Shown here piece by piece: positions 1-8,654 of a stretch of 64,000 nucleotides of DNA. The stretch is from Stutzerimonas xanthomarina DSM 18231 (lineage in GTDB: Bacteria > Pseudomonadota > Gammaproteobacteria > Pseudomonadales > Pseudomonadaceae). How positions within the stretch are numbered: the stretch's first letter is position 1; each line of letters begins with the position of its first letter. The translations under genes and the position numbers were made by a program. Under the pieces are notes generated by a model. It did no database searches. It saw only the letters and a list, made by a program, of their open reading frames with translations, and was not told the origin of the DNA. The stretch spans positions 1 to 64,000 of the forward strand of contig NZ_FQXA01000008.1 of NCBI RefSeq assembly GCF_900129835.1. The letters run 5' to 3'.

Positions 1-103
1 TATGTCTGTCTTTGCTGGTAGTCATAAACACGACCGTTTGCCTATCCCTTATGGTAAGGGGGAAACAATGTCCGGTGTTTCAGGGGGCTCGTTCACGCAC
101 CCT

Positions 104-950
104 ACAGATGGCGCTGGAGCCATGTAGGGTGGGCTTCAGCCCACCAGAGGGGGTGAGCGTACCGGTGGGCTAAAGCCCACCCTACGGTGCTTGCGGTCGA
201 GCCCGCTCCCACAAAAGCCCAGCCCGCCGCCATCAGCTACCCGTGGGAGCGGTCTTGACCGCGAATGCCGGCTGTAAGCCAGCTCATGATCGGAAGGCGT
301 CGGTCTCGGACGCTTCGGATGGCGCTGGAGCCATGTAGGGTGGGCTTCAGCCCACCAGAGGGGGTGAGCGTACCGGTGGGCTAAAGCCCACCCTACGGTG
401 CTCGCGGTTGAGACCGCTCCCACAAGAGCCCGGCCCGCCACCATAGCCCACCCGTGGGAGCGGTCTTGACCGCGAATGCCGGTTGTAGCCAGCTCATGAT
501 CGGAAGGCGTCGGCCTCGGACGCTTCAGATGGCGCTGGAGCCATGTAGGGTGGGCTTCAGCCCACCAGAGGGGGTGAGCGTACCGGTGGGCTAAAGCCCA
601 CCCTACGGTGCTCGCGGTCGAGCCCGCTCCCACAAAAGCCCAGCCCGCCGCCATCAGCTACCCGTGGAAGCGGGCTTGACCGCGAATGCCGGCTGTAAGC
701 CAGCTCATGATCGGAAGGCGTCGGTCTCGCACCCTACAGATGGCGCTGGAACCATGTAGGGTGGGCTTCAGCCCACCAGAGGGGGTGAGCGTACCGGTGG
801 GCTAAAGCCCACCCTACGGTGCTCGCGGTTGAGACCGCTCCCACATGAGCCCGGCCCGCCACCATAGCCCACCCGTGGGAGCGGTCTTGACCGTGAATGC
901 CGGCTGCAAGCCGGCGCTTGTCGGGCACTCTGGCATGGTCTCTTCTCCGA
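104..950. repeat. Higher-order tandem array of REP-like palindromes
   Basis: Four copies of a ~210-bp unit start at about 107, 318, 528 and 739 (spacings 211, 210, 211). Each unit carries two copies of the palindrome GGTGGGCTTCAGCCCACC (or its AAA variant) in inverted orientation, then two copies of a second palindrome around GGAGCGGTCTTGACCGC, also inverted. Copies 1 and 3 share one spacer variant (AGCCCAGCCCGCCGCCATC) and copies 2 and 4 another (AGCCCGGCCCGCCACCATA), so the real duplication unit is a ~421-bp dimer. No credible gene lies in it: reading frames here are translated repeats. Bases 1-103 hold nothing I can name. Confidence 0.9.
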
Positions 951-1056
951 GCTTGATTCAGCGTTGCGCTGAACTTCCGGCCTGCTACACGAGCCTCAAT
1001 GGGACAGGACGCGTCATTACCGAACGGAGGCTCCACAGACCATAAGGGGACAACGC

Positions 1057-1272
1057 ATGTCAGATCATCACACTTACAAGAAGATTGAAATCGTCGGTTC
1101 TTCGCGCAACAGCGTCGATGAAGCGATTCAGAACGGCATCGCCGAGGCCAGCAGCAAGCTGCAGAACGTCGAGTGGTTCGAAGTCGGTGAGATTCGCGGC
1201 CATGTCGAGAACGGCAAGGTCGGCCACTTTCAGGTCACCATGAAGGTCGGCTTCCGTCTCGCCAACAGCTGA
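1057..1272 (+). CDS. Dodecin (flavin-binding small protein)
   Basis: A 71-residue protein of the dodecin family, which forms hollow dodecamers that store or buffer riboflavin/FMN-type flavins in the cytoplasm. The whole length fits the family: an N-terminal strand with KKIEIVGSS, a single helix rich in Ala/Glu (SVDEAIQNGIAEAS), then two strands containing WFEVGEIRG and FQVTMKVGF. The Trp in the WFEV segment corresponds to the conserved flavin-stacking Trp. An AAGGGG Shine-Dalgarno sits 8-9 nt before the ATG. The gene stands alone between the repeat array and a convergent antiporter gene. Confidence 0.93.
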   Translation: MSDHHTYKKIEIVGSSRNSVDEAIQNGIAEASSKLQNVEWFEVGEIRGHVENGKVGHFQVTMKVGFRLANS

Positions 1273-1341
1273 TCTGCTACCCAGGCGGCCCGGCAGCGGC
1301 TGTTCAGTCGGCTGCCCGGGAGGCCTGTTCGCCTCGCCGCG

Positions 1342-2706
1342 TCAGGCGTGGTCCGTCGGCACGTGGCCGCGGCTGCGTTCGTAACACCGGAGCAACGGCT
1401 GAGTGCTCAGGCCGTGCACCACGATGCTCAACGCCACGACCGATACCACCAGTGGAATGAACGCCTCGACCTCTTCCGGTAACAGGCCGTGGGTCACGGC
1501 GTAGCTCAGGTAGTACAGGCTGCCGATTCCCCGAATGCCGAACCAGCCGACAGTCAGGCGCTGGGTACGGTCCAGGTAGCGGCGAGGCATTAGCAGCCAC
1601 ACGCTCAGTGGCCGGATCACCACGAACAGCGCCAGCGCCAGGGGCACCGCGCGCCAGTCCCAGTGCACCGAGACCAATACGCCGAGAATGGTCACCAGCA
1701 ACACTTCGAGGCTGCGCTCCAGCTGGCCGCCAAAAGCCAGGATATCGCCCATCATCACGCCCGCCGCGACTCTGGGTTCAGCCATTTTCTGACCCTCAAG
1801 CGGTAGCTCGCGCGGGGTCAAGCCGCCCTCGACCATATGCGGCACGGCATGGGCGATCAGCTCCTCGGAAGGCGTTTCCGACTCGTCCGCCGCGTCCTTC
1901 TCCGCATGGCGCAAGCCGATCCCGGCGGCAAACACCGCCAGGAAGCCCCAGGCACCGATCAGCTCGGCGCCGACGTAAGCCAGCGCGATCAACGCCAGCG
2001 CCAGCGAGTCGTTCGGCGACATGGACGTATCGGCCTCGCGAGTGCGCAGGAAGATCGCCAGCCTGCCAATCAGCCGCCCGAGCAGGTAACCAAACCCCAG
2101 CCCTGCCGGTACTGCCCAAACCAGCCGATGCAGCGCCCATTCGCTGACCCAGCCGGTGGCCAGGGTTTCCTGTTCGATCAGCAGCAGGCCGAACACCACG
2201 AACGGAAAGGCCGTGCCATCGTTGAACCCGGCTTCGCCGGATAGGCCATAACGCACGTGATCGCTGTCGCGGGAATTGTTCACCTGCACCAGGCTGGCCA
2301 GCACCGGGTCGGTGGGGGCGAGAATGGCGCCGATCAGCACCGAGATGCCCCAGCTGAGACCGAGCAGGTAATGGCAGAGGGCGGCGACACCGGCGATGCA
2401 GGCGAGCATCACTGGCCCGGCGAGGACATAGGCGCTTTTCCACGCCGGGTGACGCAGCGGCATGCGCAGTTTCAGGCCGCTAACGAACAGTGACACCAGC
2501 ACCGCGATCTCAGTAAGGTGCTCCATCCAGCTGGCAATGTGAATGAACTCCATCTGCCACAAGCCGACGCCGAGCTCGCCGATGAGCACGCCAAAACCCA
2601 AGTAGATTAATGAGGTGGTGACCGGCAGCCAGCGCAGGTAGGCCGATGCCAGAGCGAGGATCAACAGCAGGATGCCGAGCACGGCCATCCATTCAAGAAA
2701 ATTCAT
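1342..2706 (-). CDS. Cation:proton antiporter (CPA1/NhaP type)
   Basis: A 454-residue, almost entirely hydrophobic inner-membrane protein with about 12 predicted membrane segments. It resembles monovalent cation/H+ antiporters of the NhaP/CPA1 group. The family-typical segment GAILAPTDPVLASLVQV, with the conserved TDP, is followed by YGLSGEAGFNDGTAFPFV; the END/FND acidic pair is the usual ion-binding site. It would exchange Na+ or K+ for protons for pH and salt homeostasis. The start MNFLEWMAVLG is preceded by a GGAAG-like ribosome site. It is a single gene; the exact ion cannot be inferred. Confidence 0.88.
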   Translation of the reverse strand: MNFLEWMAVLGILLLILALASAYLRWLPVTTSLIYLGFGVLIGELGVGLWQMEFIHIASWMEHLTEIAVLVSLFVSGLKLRMPLRHPAWKSAYVLAGPVMLACIAGVAALCHYLLGLSWGISVLIGAILAPTDPVLASLVQVNNSRDSDHVRYGLSGEAGFNDGTAFPFVVFGLLLIEQETLATGWVSEWALHRLVWAVPAGLGFGYLLGRLIGRLAIFLRTREADTSMSPNDSLALALIALAYVGAELIGAWGFLAVFAAGIGLRHAEKDAADESETPSEELIAHAVPHMVEGGLTPRELPLEGQKMAEPRVAAGVMMGDILAFGGQLERSLEVLLVTILGVLVSVHWDWRAVPLALALFVVIRPLSVWLLMPRRYLDRTQRLTVGWFGIRGIGSLYYLSYAVTHGLLPEEVEAFIPLVVSVVALSIVVHGLSTQPLLRCYERSRGHVPTDHA

Positions 2707-3051
2707 TCAGTCTTCCGCAAGAAGCGTGACGCACCGAAGTACGTATGGGCTGCTGTTTTGATCGACATGACCTGAGGGGGTTCAGCTGCGTTCGTCGTAC
2801 AGGAGCGCGCGCCAGCCGGCTAGCGGCGATGTCCGTCGTGCAGGCTCATCCCACAGGCTGCGCTTTGCCGGGCGGGGAAGCGTCTGCGTCACGCTCGCGG
2901 GCCAGCGGCTGGGGCATACGGCGATGTGTCGAAGCGAGTGGCTTGCTGATCCTCTTCGCGATTGAGACCGCTCCCCCAGAAATGCGCGCTGGACGTCGTG
3001 GGAGCGGTCTTGACCGCGATCGAAGGTTTCGCCGCGCGGTGCGCTTCGCCT
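2707..3051. other. Intergenic region with one REP pair
   Basis: No supportable gene. At 2958-3020 two inverted copies of the same palindrome (GAGACCGCTCCC ... GGGAGCGGTCTTGACCGC) form a REPIN-like hairpin of about 60 bp, the same family as in the array at 104-950 and the clusters around the RAYT gene. The rest is unremarkable GC-rich sequence between two genes read leftward. Confidence 0.7.
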
Positions 3052-4047
3052 TCAGCGCAGTTCAGCGAGAATCTCGAAGGCGCGGTGGCGGTCGGCGGTT
3101 TCGTAGAGGTCGCAGGTGAAGATCAGCTCGTCGGCTTGAGTTTGCTCGAGCAAAATATCCAGACGCGCGCGGACCTTTTCCGGTCCGCCGATCAGCGCCA
3201 TGCCGAGGAAATTGCCCACCGCATCCTGCTCGTGGGGCAGCCACTTGCCATGCATGCTCTGCACCGGCGGTACCAGCACCAGACTCTGGCCACGAATCAG
3301 CGCGAGGATGCGCTGGTAGGCCGTAGTGGCCAGGTACTCCGCTTGCTCGTCGGTGTCGGCCGCCATCAGCGGCACGCCGAGCATGACGTACGGCTTGTCC
3401 AGCACCTCGGAGGGGCGGAAGTTCTCGCGGTACAGACGAATCGCCTCGTGCATGTAGCGCGGCGCGAAATGCGAAGCGAAGGCGTAGGGAAGGCCTTTGG
3501 CAGCAGCCAGCTGAGCGCTGAACAGGCTCGAGCCGAGCAGCCAGATCGGGACATTGCTGCCCATGCCAGGCATGGCGATGACGCGCTGGTTGGGCTGGCG
3601 CGGGCCGAGCAACAGCTGCAGTTCTTCCACGTCCGCCGGGAAGTCATCGGCACTGCCCATGCGGTCGCGGCGCAAGGCATGGGCGGTGAACTGGTCGGCG
3701 CCCGGCGCGCGCCCCAGACCCAGCTCGATTCGCCCCGGGTAGAGCGCCTCCAGCGTGCCGAACTGCTCGGCGATCACCAGCGGCGCATGATTCGGCAGCA
3801 TGACGCCGCCAGCGCCCAGGCGAATCCGCGAGGTGCCGGAAGCCAGATAACCGATCAGTACCGAGGTCGCGGCGCTGGCGATGCCGTCCATGTTGTGGTG
3901 TTCGGCGACCCAGAAGCGCTCGAAGCCAAGCTTTTCGACGTGCTGCGCCAAGGCCAGTGAGTTACGCAGCGCGAGCCCGGCGTCGCCGTCATCGCGGATC
4001 GGCGCCAGGTCGAGGGTGGAGAAACGGGTGTGTTCGATACGGGACAT
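3052..4047 (-). CDS. LLM class flavin-dependent oxidoreductase (MsnO8-like)
   Basis: A 331-residue member of the bacterial luciferase-like monooxygenase superfamily, which uses reduced FMN/F420-type flavin in a TIM barrel. Features seen: [20 protein letters not shown] near residues 44-63, [20 protein letters not shown] near 76-95 and [11 protein letters not shown] near 106-116, all characteristic of the MsnO8-like single-component group. Length is normal. The start has a clear GAGGTAG ribosome site. The substrate is unknown; many of these proteins are annotated only by fold. The gene is in tandem with, but 25 bp from, the lipoprotein gene on the same strand, so co-transcription is possible. 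Confidence 0.88.
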   Translation of the reverse strand: MSRIEHTRFSTLDLAPIRDDGDAGLALRNSLALAQHVEKLGFERFWVAEHHNMDGIASAATSVLIGYLASGTSRIRLGAGGVMLPNHAPLVIAEQFGTLEALYPGRIELGLGRAPGADQFTAHALRRDRMGSADDFPADVEELQLLLGPRQPNQRVIAMPGMGSNVPIWLLGSSLFSAQLAAAKGLPYAFASHFAPRYMHEAIRLYRENFRPSEVLDKPYVMLGVPLMAADTDEQAEYLATTAYQRILALIRGQSLVLVPPVQSMHGKWLPHEQDAVGNFLGMALIGGPEKVRARLDILLEQTQADELIFTCDLYETADRHRAFEILAELR

Positions 4048-4072
4048 CGTCTACCTCTTTGCTGACGGCTGC

Positions 4073-4483
4073 TCAGTAGCAGTGCTCGGCTTCGGCGCGC
4101 GCCAGGACGGTATAGTCCTCGTCGCGCAGCCAGCCTTGTGGAGTGAAGCCCAGCGAGCGGGCCTGGAACAGGTAACGCCGACCGGGCTGGAAATCGTCGT
4201 AGTTGATCACCAGGGTGCAGCGCAGGTATTGGGTGTCGCCAAAATCACCGAAGCCGCCACTGCTGATTTCGAATTCGTAGCGCGCTTCGAGTTCATGCGC
4301 ACCGGGGCCGACCTGAAAATAGCGCCCATCGGGCGTGCGCTCACCGTCCAGCTGGTCGGACATGAAAATGTCACTGGGTTGAGCGGTCAGCTCGACCCAA
4401 GCCATGTCCGGATCGGGCGCGGGCAACGGGCCTGCGCAGCCGGACAGGCCGAGCGCCAGAAGTAATGCGGGAAGCAGACGCAT
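4073..4483 (-). CDS. Putative lipoprotein, paralogue of the next upstream gene
   Basis: A 136-residue hypothetical lipoprotein. The N-terminus MRLLPALLLALGLSGCAGP is a lipoprotein signal peptide with lipobox LSGC, so it should be attached to a membrane in the envelope. The start at 4483 is chosen because GGAGG lies 7 nt before it; a further upstream ATG would destroy the signal. The mature part (PDPDMAWVELTAQP, then RYFQVGPGAHELEARYEFE, RRYLFQARSLGF) aligns throughout with the product of 4604-5029, so the two are tandem paralogues. No enzymatic motif is seen and I do not recognise a named function. Confidence 0.75.
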   Translation of the reverse strand: MRLLPALLLALGLSGCAGPLPAPDPDMAWVELTAQPSDIFMSDQLDGERTPDGRYFQVGPGAHELEARYEFEISSGGFGDFGDTQYLRCTLVINYDDFQPGRRYLFQARSLGFTPQGWLRDEDYTVLARAEAEHCY

Positions 4484-4603
4484 GGTAAATCCTCCAGATA
4501 ACCGCAGGATCAGCATCTGCTGCCGCGGTCAGCCAATGAGCCTGAGCCAGATAGTGCTCTTTTTCAACGACTGCACCACGACAGAACGGTTCACCGCGGA
4601 ACG

Positions 4604-5029
4604 CTAGCGGGTGGCGACCCCGCCGCAACCGCGCTCGGTGGCCTTGGCCAGCATGCGGTCGTGCTGATCGTACAGCTTGGCCCAGGGGCGGAAACCGTAG
4701 CCGCCTGCCACCAGTCGATAGCGCGCCCCGGCGTCGAAGCTGTCATAGCTCAGGGTCAGTCGGCAGTCGCGTGCCAGCGCTTCGCTGTCGCGGCCCACAT
4801 CAGCCGGGCCGACTTCGAAACGATAGCGCATGCCCAGCTGATGGCTGCCCGGCTCGACCTGAAAATAGCGACTGTCATCGAGCGGCTTGTCATCGACCGC
4901 GACGGCCACCAGCTCGGTCTCGCCGTGCGGAGCGAGATCAATCCAGGCCTGGTTTGGGTCCGGTTTGGGCATCCACATGGCGCAACCGCCCAGGCTGGAA
5001 AGCGCAAGAGCAAGTATCAGGATTCGCAT
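4604..5029 (-). CDS. Putative lipoprotein (paralogue pair)
   Basis: A 141-residue hypothetical lipoprotein starting MRILILALALSSLGGCAMW, with lipobox LGGC. The reading frame is open far upstream, but that part is antisense to another gene; the start at 5029 follows a GGAGA site and gives the correct signal peptide. It shares with its neighbour at 4073-4483 the blocks PDPNQAWIDLAPHG, RYFQVEPGSHQLGMRYRFEV, CRLTLSYDSFDAGARYRLVAGGYGF and a Cys near the C-terminus. One conserved internal Cys and one C-terminal Cys could form a disulfide (inference). Function unknown. Confidence 0.72.
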   Translation of the reverse strand: MRILILALALSSLGGCAMWMPKPDPNQAWIDLAPHGETELVAVAVDDKPLDDSRYFQVEPGSHQLGMRYRFEVGPADVGRDSEALARDCRLTLSYDSFDAGARYRLVAGGYGFRPWAKLYDQHDRMLAKATERGCGGVATR

Positions 5030-5194
5030 GAGCAAGGTCTCCGACCGGTAGCGGCCTGCTAGGTCGCGTCTGCATGTTCGGTGGTTGGGTGGGCTTCGAT
5101 GTCGTTGTAGGCTCAACGCGTCGCCCCGTGGGGCATGCAGGCAGGTAAGCGTTTGTTCAGTTCGAAGCCGAAAATCGCCGCAGTCGACAAGCGA

Positions 5195-6217
5195 ATGCAG
5201 CGCTGGGTTCCCCTGCTGCTGGCGGCTGGTTTGAGCGGGTGCAGCAGCTACTACGGGCAACTGGCGGTCGGCCAGCTCGAACTGCTGCGCCAGCGCGAGC
5301 CCATTGCGGCGATCCTCGACAATTCGCAAAGTGATCCGCAGTTGCGCCAGCGCCTGGCCCTCGCCCTGCAGGCCAGAGCCTTCGCCAGCCATGCATTGGG
5401 GTTGCCGGACAACCGGAGTTATCGGGTTTACGCGGACATCCAGCGGCCCTACGTGGTGTGGAATGTATTCGCCACGGAGGAGTTTTCCGTGGCACCGCTG
5501 AGCCACTGTTTTCCGATAGCCGGTTGCGTCGCGTATCGCGGTTATTACCGCGAGGGCAGGGCACGTGGCGCGGCAGCGCTGTTGAAAGCCGAGGGCCACG
5601 ACACGCTGGTTGCCGGCGTGCCGGCCTATTCCACACTGGGCTGGTTCGACGATCCGCTGCTCAGCTCGATGCTGCGCTGGGATGACGAGCGGCTGGCCGG
5701 GCTGATCTTTCACGAGCTGGCGCACCAGCAGTTTTATCTGGCCGATGACACGGCATTCAACGAATCCTTTGCGTCCTTCGTCGAGCGGGAAGGGCTGCGG
5801 CAGTGGCGCGCCAGCCGTAGCCTGCCGCCGCCGAACGAAACCGCGCGCAAGCCGTACGCCGATCTCAGTAAGCTGGTGCTGGCGACCCGGGATCGGTTGG
5901 CGGCGATCTATGCATCCGACTTGAGCGAGTCCGCAATGCGCGCCGCCAAGCGTGACGCGTTCATGCACATGCGTCAGGCCTATCGGCAATTACGCGACGG
6001 GCCGTGGAAAGGCGACGACCGCTTTGATCGCTGGATGAGCCAGCCGCTGAACAACGCCAGCCTGGTTCCGTTCGGCCTCTATGACAAATGGGTGCCAGCC
6101 TTCGCCGCGTTGTTCGATCGAGCCGGCGGCGATTGGCAGCGTTTCTATGCAGAAACGACTGCCTTGGGCCGCTTGCCTGCCGACGAGCGGAAGCGGCAGT
6201 TGGATGCGCTTCGCTGA
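5195..6217 (+). CDS. Predicted zinc aminopeptidase, lipoprotein (COG4324 type)
   Basis: A 340-residue secreted or membrane-anchored predicted aminopeptidase. It starts MQRWVPLLLAAGLSGCSS, a lipoprotein signal with lipobox at Cys16. The zinc site is HELAH (His173, Glu174, His177), with Glu190 in FNESFASF as the likely third ligand, as in gluzincin-type enzymes. The frame is open 20 codons further upstream, but only the start at 5195 places the signal peptide at the terminus. Length and motif match a family common in Pseudomonas. It reads divergently from the lipoprotein pair. Substrates are unknown. Confidence 0.82.
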   Translation: MQRWVPLLLAAGLSGCSSYYGQLAVGQLELLRQREPIAAILDNSQSDPQLRQRLALALQARAFASHALGLPDNRSYRVYADIQRPYVVWNVFATEEFSVAPLSHCFPIAGCVAYRGYYREGRARGAAALLKAEGHDTLVAGVPAYSTLGWFDDPLLSSMLRWDDERLAGLIFHELAHQQFYLADDTAFNESFASFVEREGLRQWRASRSLPPPNETARKPYADLSKLVLATRDRLAAIYASDLSESAMRAAKRDAFMHMRQAYRQLRDGPWKGDDRFDRWMSQPLNNASLVPFGLYDKWVPAFAALFDRAGGDWQRFYAETTALGRLPADERKRQLDALR

Positions 6218-6469
6218 AGCCTCTCGCCGCTTCGTTTGAAGCGAGATGCAGCAAGGCGCGGCGACCGGTTCCGCTTCGCTGAATCAAAGCCTGTTCGACG
6301 GGGTTGGGCGCTGCCGCCTGTCGACTCTTTGCATGTTCGCGCCAGGATTCACGGAATTCTTTTGCGCTTGCCTCCGTCCATTTTTCAAGGCCGTCAGCCC
6401 TCGCTGACCGGTGATTCAGCCGTGCGTGCAGCGCGACTAAAAGAATAAAGCCGTTTAAACGGAGGCTCC
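6218..6469. other. Leader region of ferritin-like operon
   Basis: No gene. The last part before the ATG carries a perfect 12-bp palindrome CCGTTTAAACGG at 6451-6462, whose right arm overlaps the GGAGG ribosome site (6461-6465). This could be an operator or a small hairpin that limits ribosome access; both are guesses. Confidence 0.4.
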
Positions 6470-7645
6470 ATGGACAACCTAACCGGCATCCTCGACAACA
6501 AGGGCACGCCGCTCGAAAAGCAGACGTTCACCTGGAAGGAGATGGCGGGCAAGCCGATCAGCAAGCTCGACGACGACGCTTTCACCCGCGTGCGGATCAT
6601 CCTGATGAACGGTATCGAAACCGACGCGCTGCGCCTCAAGCACGGTATCGCGCGGATCACCGGACAGCTGCGTGGTCCGCTCGCTGAGATACGCCGCGTC
6701 GAGCAACATCAGGCCACCATGGTCAACTGGCTGATCTCGGCTGACCATTCGCCACTGGAAACCACCGTCGCCTACGAGCAGGTCGCGATCGAAGTGACCG
6801 CGGCGGTCGCCCAGACCGAGCCGGACCCCTACCAGGCGCAGACTTACCGCTTCGGCCTGCTGGAAGACTTCGACCACCTGTATCGCTACTCGGCGATGCT
6901 CGACCGTCTCGAAGGCAAGGATGCGAACAACATCCTGCAGGGCTACACAGACATCGTTCCCGGCCGGCAGACCTCCGAGCACCACCGTCATCCGGACAAC
7001 GACCTGCGCGAAAGCTATGCGAAGGAGCAGGCGGATCTCATCACCAAGATTCATGCGGCCATGATCACCGCCGCCGAGTACCAGACCCACGACTACTACA
7101 TGAACATCGGCCCGCTGTTCGCCGATCCGCTGGCGCGTCAGCTGTACGCCGAAATTGCCTCGGTCGAAGAGCAGCACGTCACTCAGTACGGCTCGCTGGC
7201 CGACCCGCAGGAATCCTTCATGGAGAAGTGGCTGGTGCACGAGGCGATGGAGGTCTACGCCTATGCCAGCTGCGCCGAGCAGGAAACCAATCCGCGCATC
7301 AAGGCCATGTGGGAGCGCTTCCTCGATTACGAATTGGGCCATCTGAACATCGCCTGCGAGCACTTCAAGAACATCGAACGCCGCGACCCGGCCGAGATTC
7401 TCGGCGGCCCGTTGCCGAAGATGATCGAGTTCAAGAGCCAGCGCGAATTTGTCCGGCAGGTCCTCGCCGCCGAGGTCAACCTGCGCACCAGTGGTACCCA
7501 TTACGTCGACAAGAGCGAGGAGCCGCAGAACTCCCTGGATTATCGCGCCCAGCTCAATTCCGAGGGCATCGCGTCGAACATCGTCTCGGCCGGTTACCAG
7601 TGGGCGCCGGGTGGCGAACTGATGCAGATGCGCAAGGTTTCTTGA
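6470..7645 (+). CDS. Uncharacterised protein with two ferritin-like helical halves
   Basis: A 391-residue cytoplasmic protein I do not recognise by name. The sequence is mostly amphipathic helix and shows repeated ExxH-type metal motifs: VEQH at 77-80, EDFDH at 132-136, EEQH at 233-236 and ELGH at 288-291, with further Glu-rich helices between (YEQVAIEV near 102-109, HEAMEVYAYASCAEQE near 257-272). This is what two fused four-helix diiron bundles would look like. It is 12 nt upstream of a second ferritin-like gene and shares its terminator. The start is fixed by GGAGG. Family knowledge suggests iron handling or oxidative-stress protection; that role is inference. Confidence 0.72.
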   Translation: MDNLTGILDNKGTPLEKQTFTWKEMAGKPISKLDDDAFTRVRIILMNGIETDALRLKHGIARITGQLRGPLAEIRRVEQHQATMVNWLISADHSPLETTVAYEQVAIEVTAAVAQTEPDPYQAQTYRFGLLEDFDHLYRYSAMLDRLEGKDANNILQGYTDIVPGRQTSEHHRHPDNDLRESYAKEQADLITKIHAAMITAAEYQTHDYYMNIGPLFADPLARQLYAEIASVEEQHVTQYGSLADPQESFMEKWLVHEAMEVYAYASCAEQETNPRIKAMWERFLDYELGHLNIACEHFKNIERRDPAEILGGPLPKMIEFKSQREFVRQVLAAEVNLRTSGTHYVDKSEEPQNSLDYRAQLNSEGIASNIVSAGYQWAPGGELMQMRKVS

Positions 7646-7657
7646 GGAGAAAAGGAC

Positions 7658-8380
7658 ATGGCTGATTCAGCAAAACTGGGCACCAATTTCACCGGCGTGC
7701 AGATGTCTCCGAAAGACACCAAGCGCCTGCTCGATGCCGTCAACGAGATCCATCCGGACGTACCGGGCGATTCCAAGGGCATCATGCTCGAACGCACGAC
7801 CCGCGCTGAGGACGCCGATCGCATCGGTTCGGTGCCGGTTCCCGGCTCTGCCAAGGGCATGCTCAAGTCGACATTTGACATGGCGCTGGGCAAGAGCCCT
7901 GAGCTGCTGGTCGATAAGCTCGGTGAGCGCCTGGCCTTCGAGCGCAGCGGCGTGCGCATGTACGACGCCATGATTGCCAAGGCCAAAGCCATCAGCATGG
8001 CGGATTCCGACCTGATCGGCGTGCTACAGCACATCCGCGACGAAGAGTTCGAACACATGAACATGGTCGCCGAAGCGATCGAGACGCTGGGTGCTGACCC
8101 GACCGCGCAGACGCCTTGTGCCGACATTGCAGGGGTCAAATCGATGGGCGTGATGCAGGTGCTCACCGATCCGCGAACCAATATCGCGCAAGGCATCAAT
8201 GCACTGTTGACCCTCGAACTTGAGGACAACGCCGCCTGGGAGCTGTTGATCGAGCTGGCCGAAGCCGGTGGCCATCCCCGTATCGCCAAGGGCTTCCACA
8301 AGGCCAAAGAGCAGGAGGACGACCATCTGATCAAGATCAAGACGCTTTTGCGCCGAGACCTGGTCCGGCAAGTCCAGTAA
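7658..8380 (+). CDS. Ferritin-like domain protein
   Basis: A 240-residue protein with a ferritin-like four-helix domain in its C-terminal two thirds. Candidate diiron ligands are Glu95 (AFERSGVRMYD), Glu130 with His133 (DEEFEHM), Glu187/Glu189 (TLELEDNAAWE) and Glu220 with His223 (EQEDDHL), the classic two E/ExxH pairs. The first ~70 residues are not ferritin-like and contain PGDSKGIMLERTTRAEDADRIGS, which may be a tail or a partner-binding part. RBS GAGGAG precedes the ATG. It is co-transcribed with the larger ferritin-like gene upstream and followed by a strong terminator. Role probably iron binding or peroxide protection (inference). Confidence 0.78.
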   Translation: MADSAKLGTNFTGVQMSPKDTKRLLDAVNEIHPDVPGDSKGIMLERTTRAEDADRIGSVPVPGSAKGMLKSTFDMALGKSPELLVDKLGERLAFERSGVRMYDAMIAKAKAISMADSDLIGVLQHIRDEEFEHMNMVAEAIETLGADPTAQTPCADIAGVKSMGVMQVLTDPRTNIAQGINALLTLELEDNAAWELLIELAEAGGHPRIAKGFHKAKEQEDDHLIKIKTLLRRDLVRQVQ

Positions 8381-8401
8381 TACGCGTGTGCTTCATCCTT
8401 T

Positions 8402-8425
8402 ACGCGCCTTCGGGCGCGTTTTTTT
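8402..8425 (+). terminator. Rho-independent terminator of the ferritin-like operon
   Basis: Stem ACGCGCC / GGCGCGT (8402-8408 with 8413-8419), TTCG tetraloop, then a T-run through 8425. It lies 22 bp after the stop of the second ferritin-like gene. Confidence 0.93.
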
Positions 8426-8472
8426 GTGCGGTAACTGCTCGTCGTGCGGCGGCTGAACCCAAATGCAAAAGC

Positions 8473-8650
8473 TCGCGGTCAAGACCGCTCCCACGGGTGG
8501 CTCCGCTGTTGCTTGTTGTGGGAGCGGTCTCGACCGCGAAGAAGCCCGTGTGGGCGCCGCGGTTGCTTGTTGTGGGAGCGGCCTTGACCGCGAAGAAGCT
8601 CGTGTGGGCGCCGCTGGTTGCTTGTTGTGGGAGCGGTCTTGACCGCGAGT
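8473..8650. repeat. REP cluster on the 3' side of the RAYT gene
   Basis: Four copies of the palindrome around GGAGCGGTCTTGACCGC, the first inverted relative to the others. Three of them are embedded in a 54-55 bp tandem unit that begins GCTTGTTGTGGGAGCGG at 8511, 8565 and 8620. This is the same family as in the array at 104-950 and in the cluster at 9152-9332. Confidence 0.88.
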
Positions 8651-8654
8651 TCTT

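Noticed and set aside
104..950. CRISPR array
   Set aside because: The repeats are ~210 bp units with internal palindromes and related spacers, no unique 30-40 bp spacers, and no cas genes nearby.
136..1036. Reading frames through the repeat array as proteins
   Set aside because: They are translations of the repeats (recurring GWALAHRYAHPLWWAEAHP-like text), without ribosome sites or family resemblance.
2962..3960. Long rightward frame opposite the luciferase-like gene
   Set aside because: Antisense of a gene with recognisable family blocks; composition is reversed codons (His/Gln/Arg rich).
6479..7501. Long leftward frame (340 codons) opposite the ferritin-like gene
   Set aside because: Antisense shadow of a gene with clear motifs and a ribosome site; typical for GC-rich DNA.
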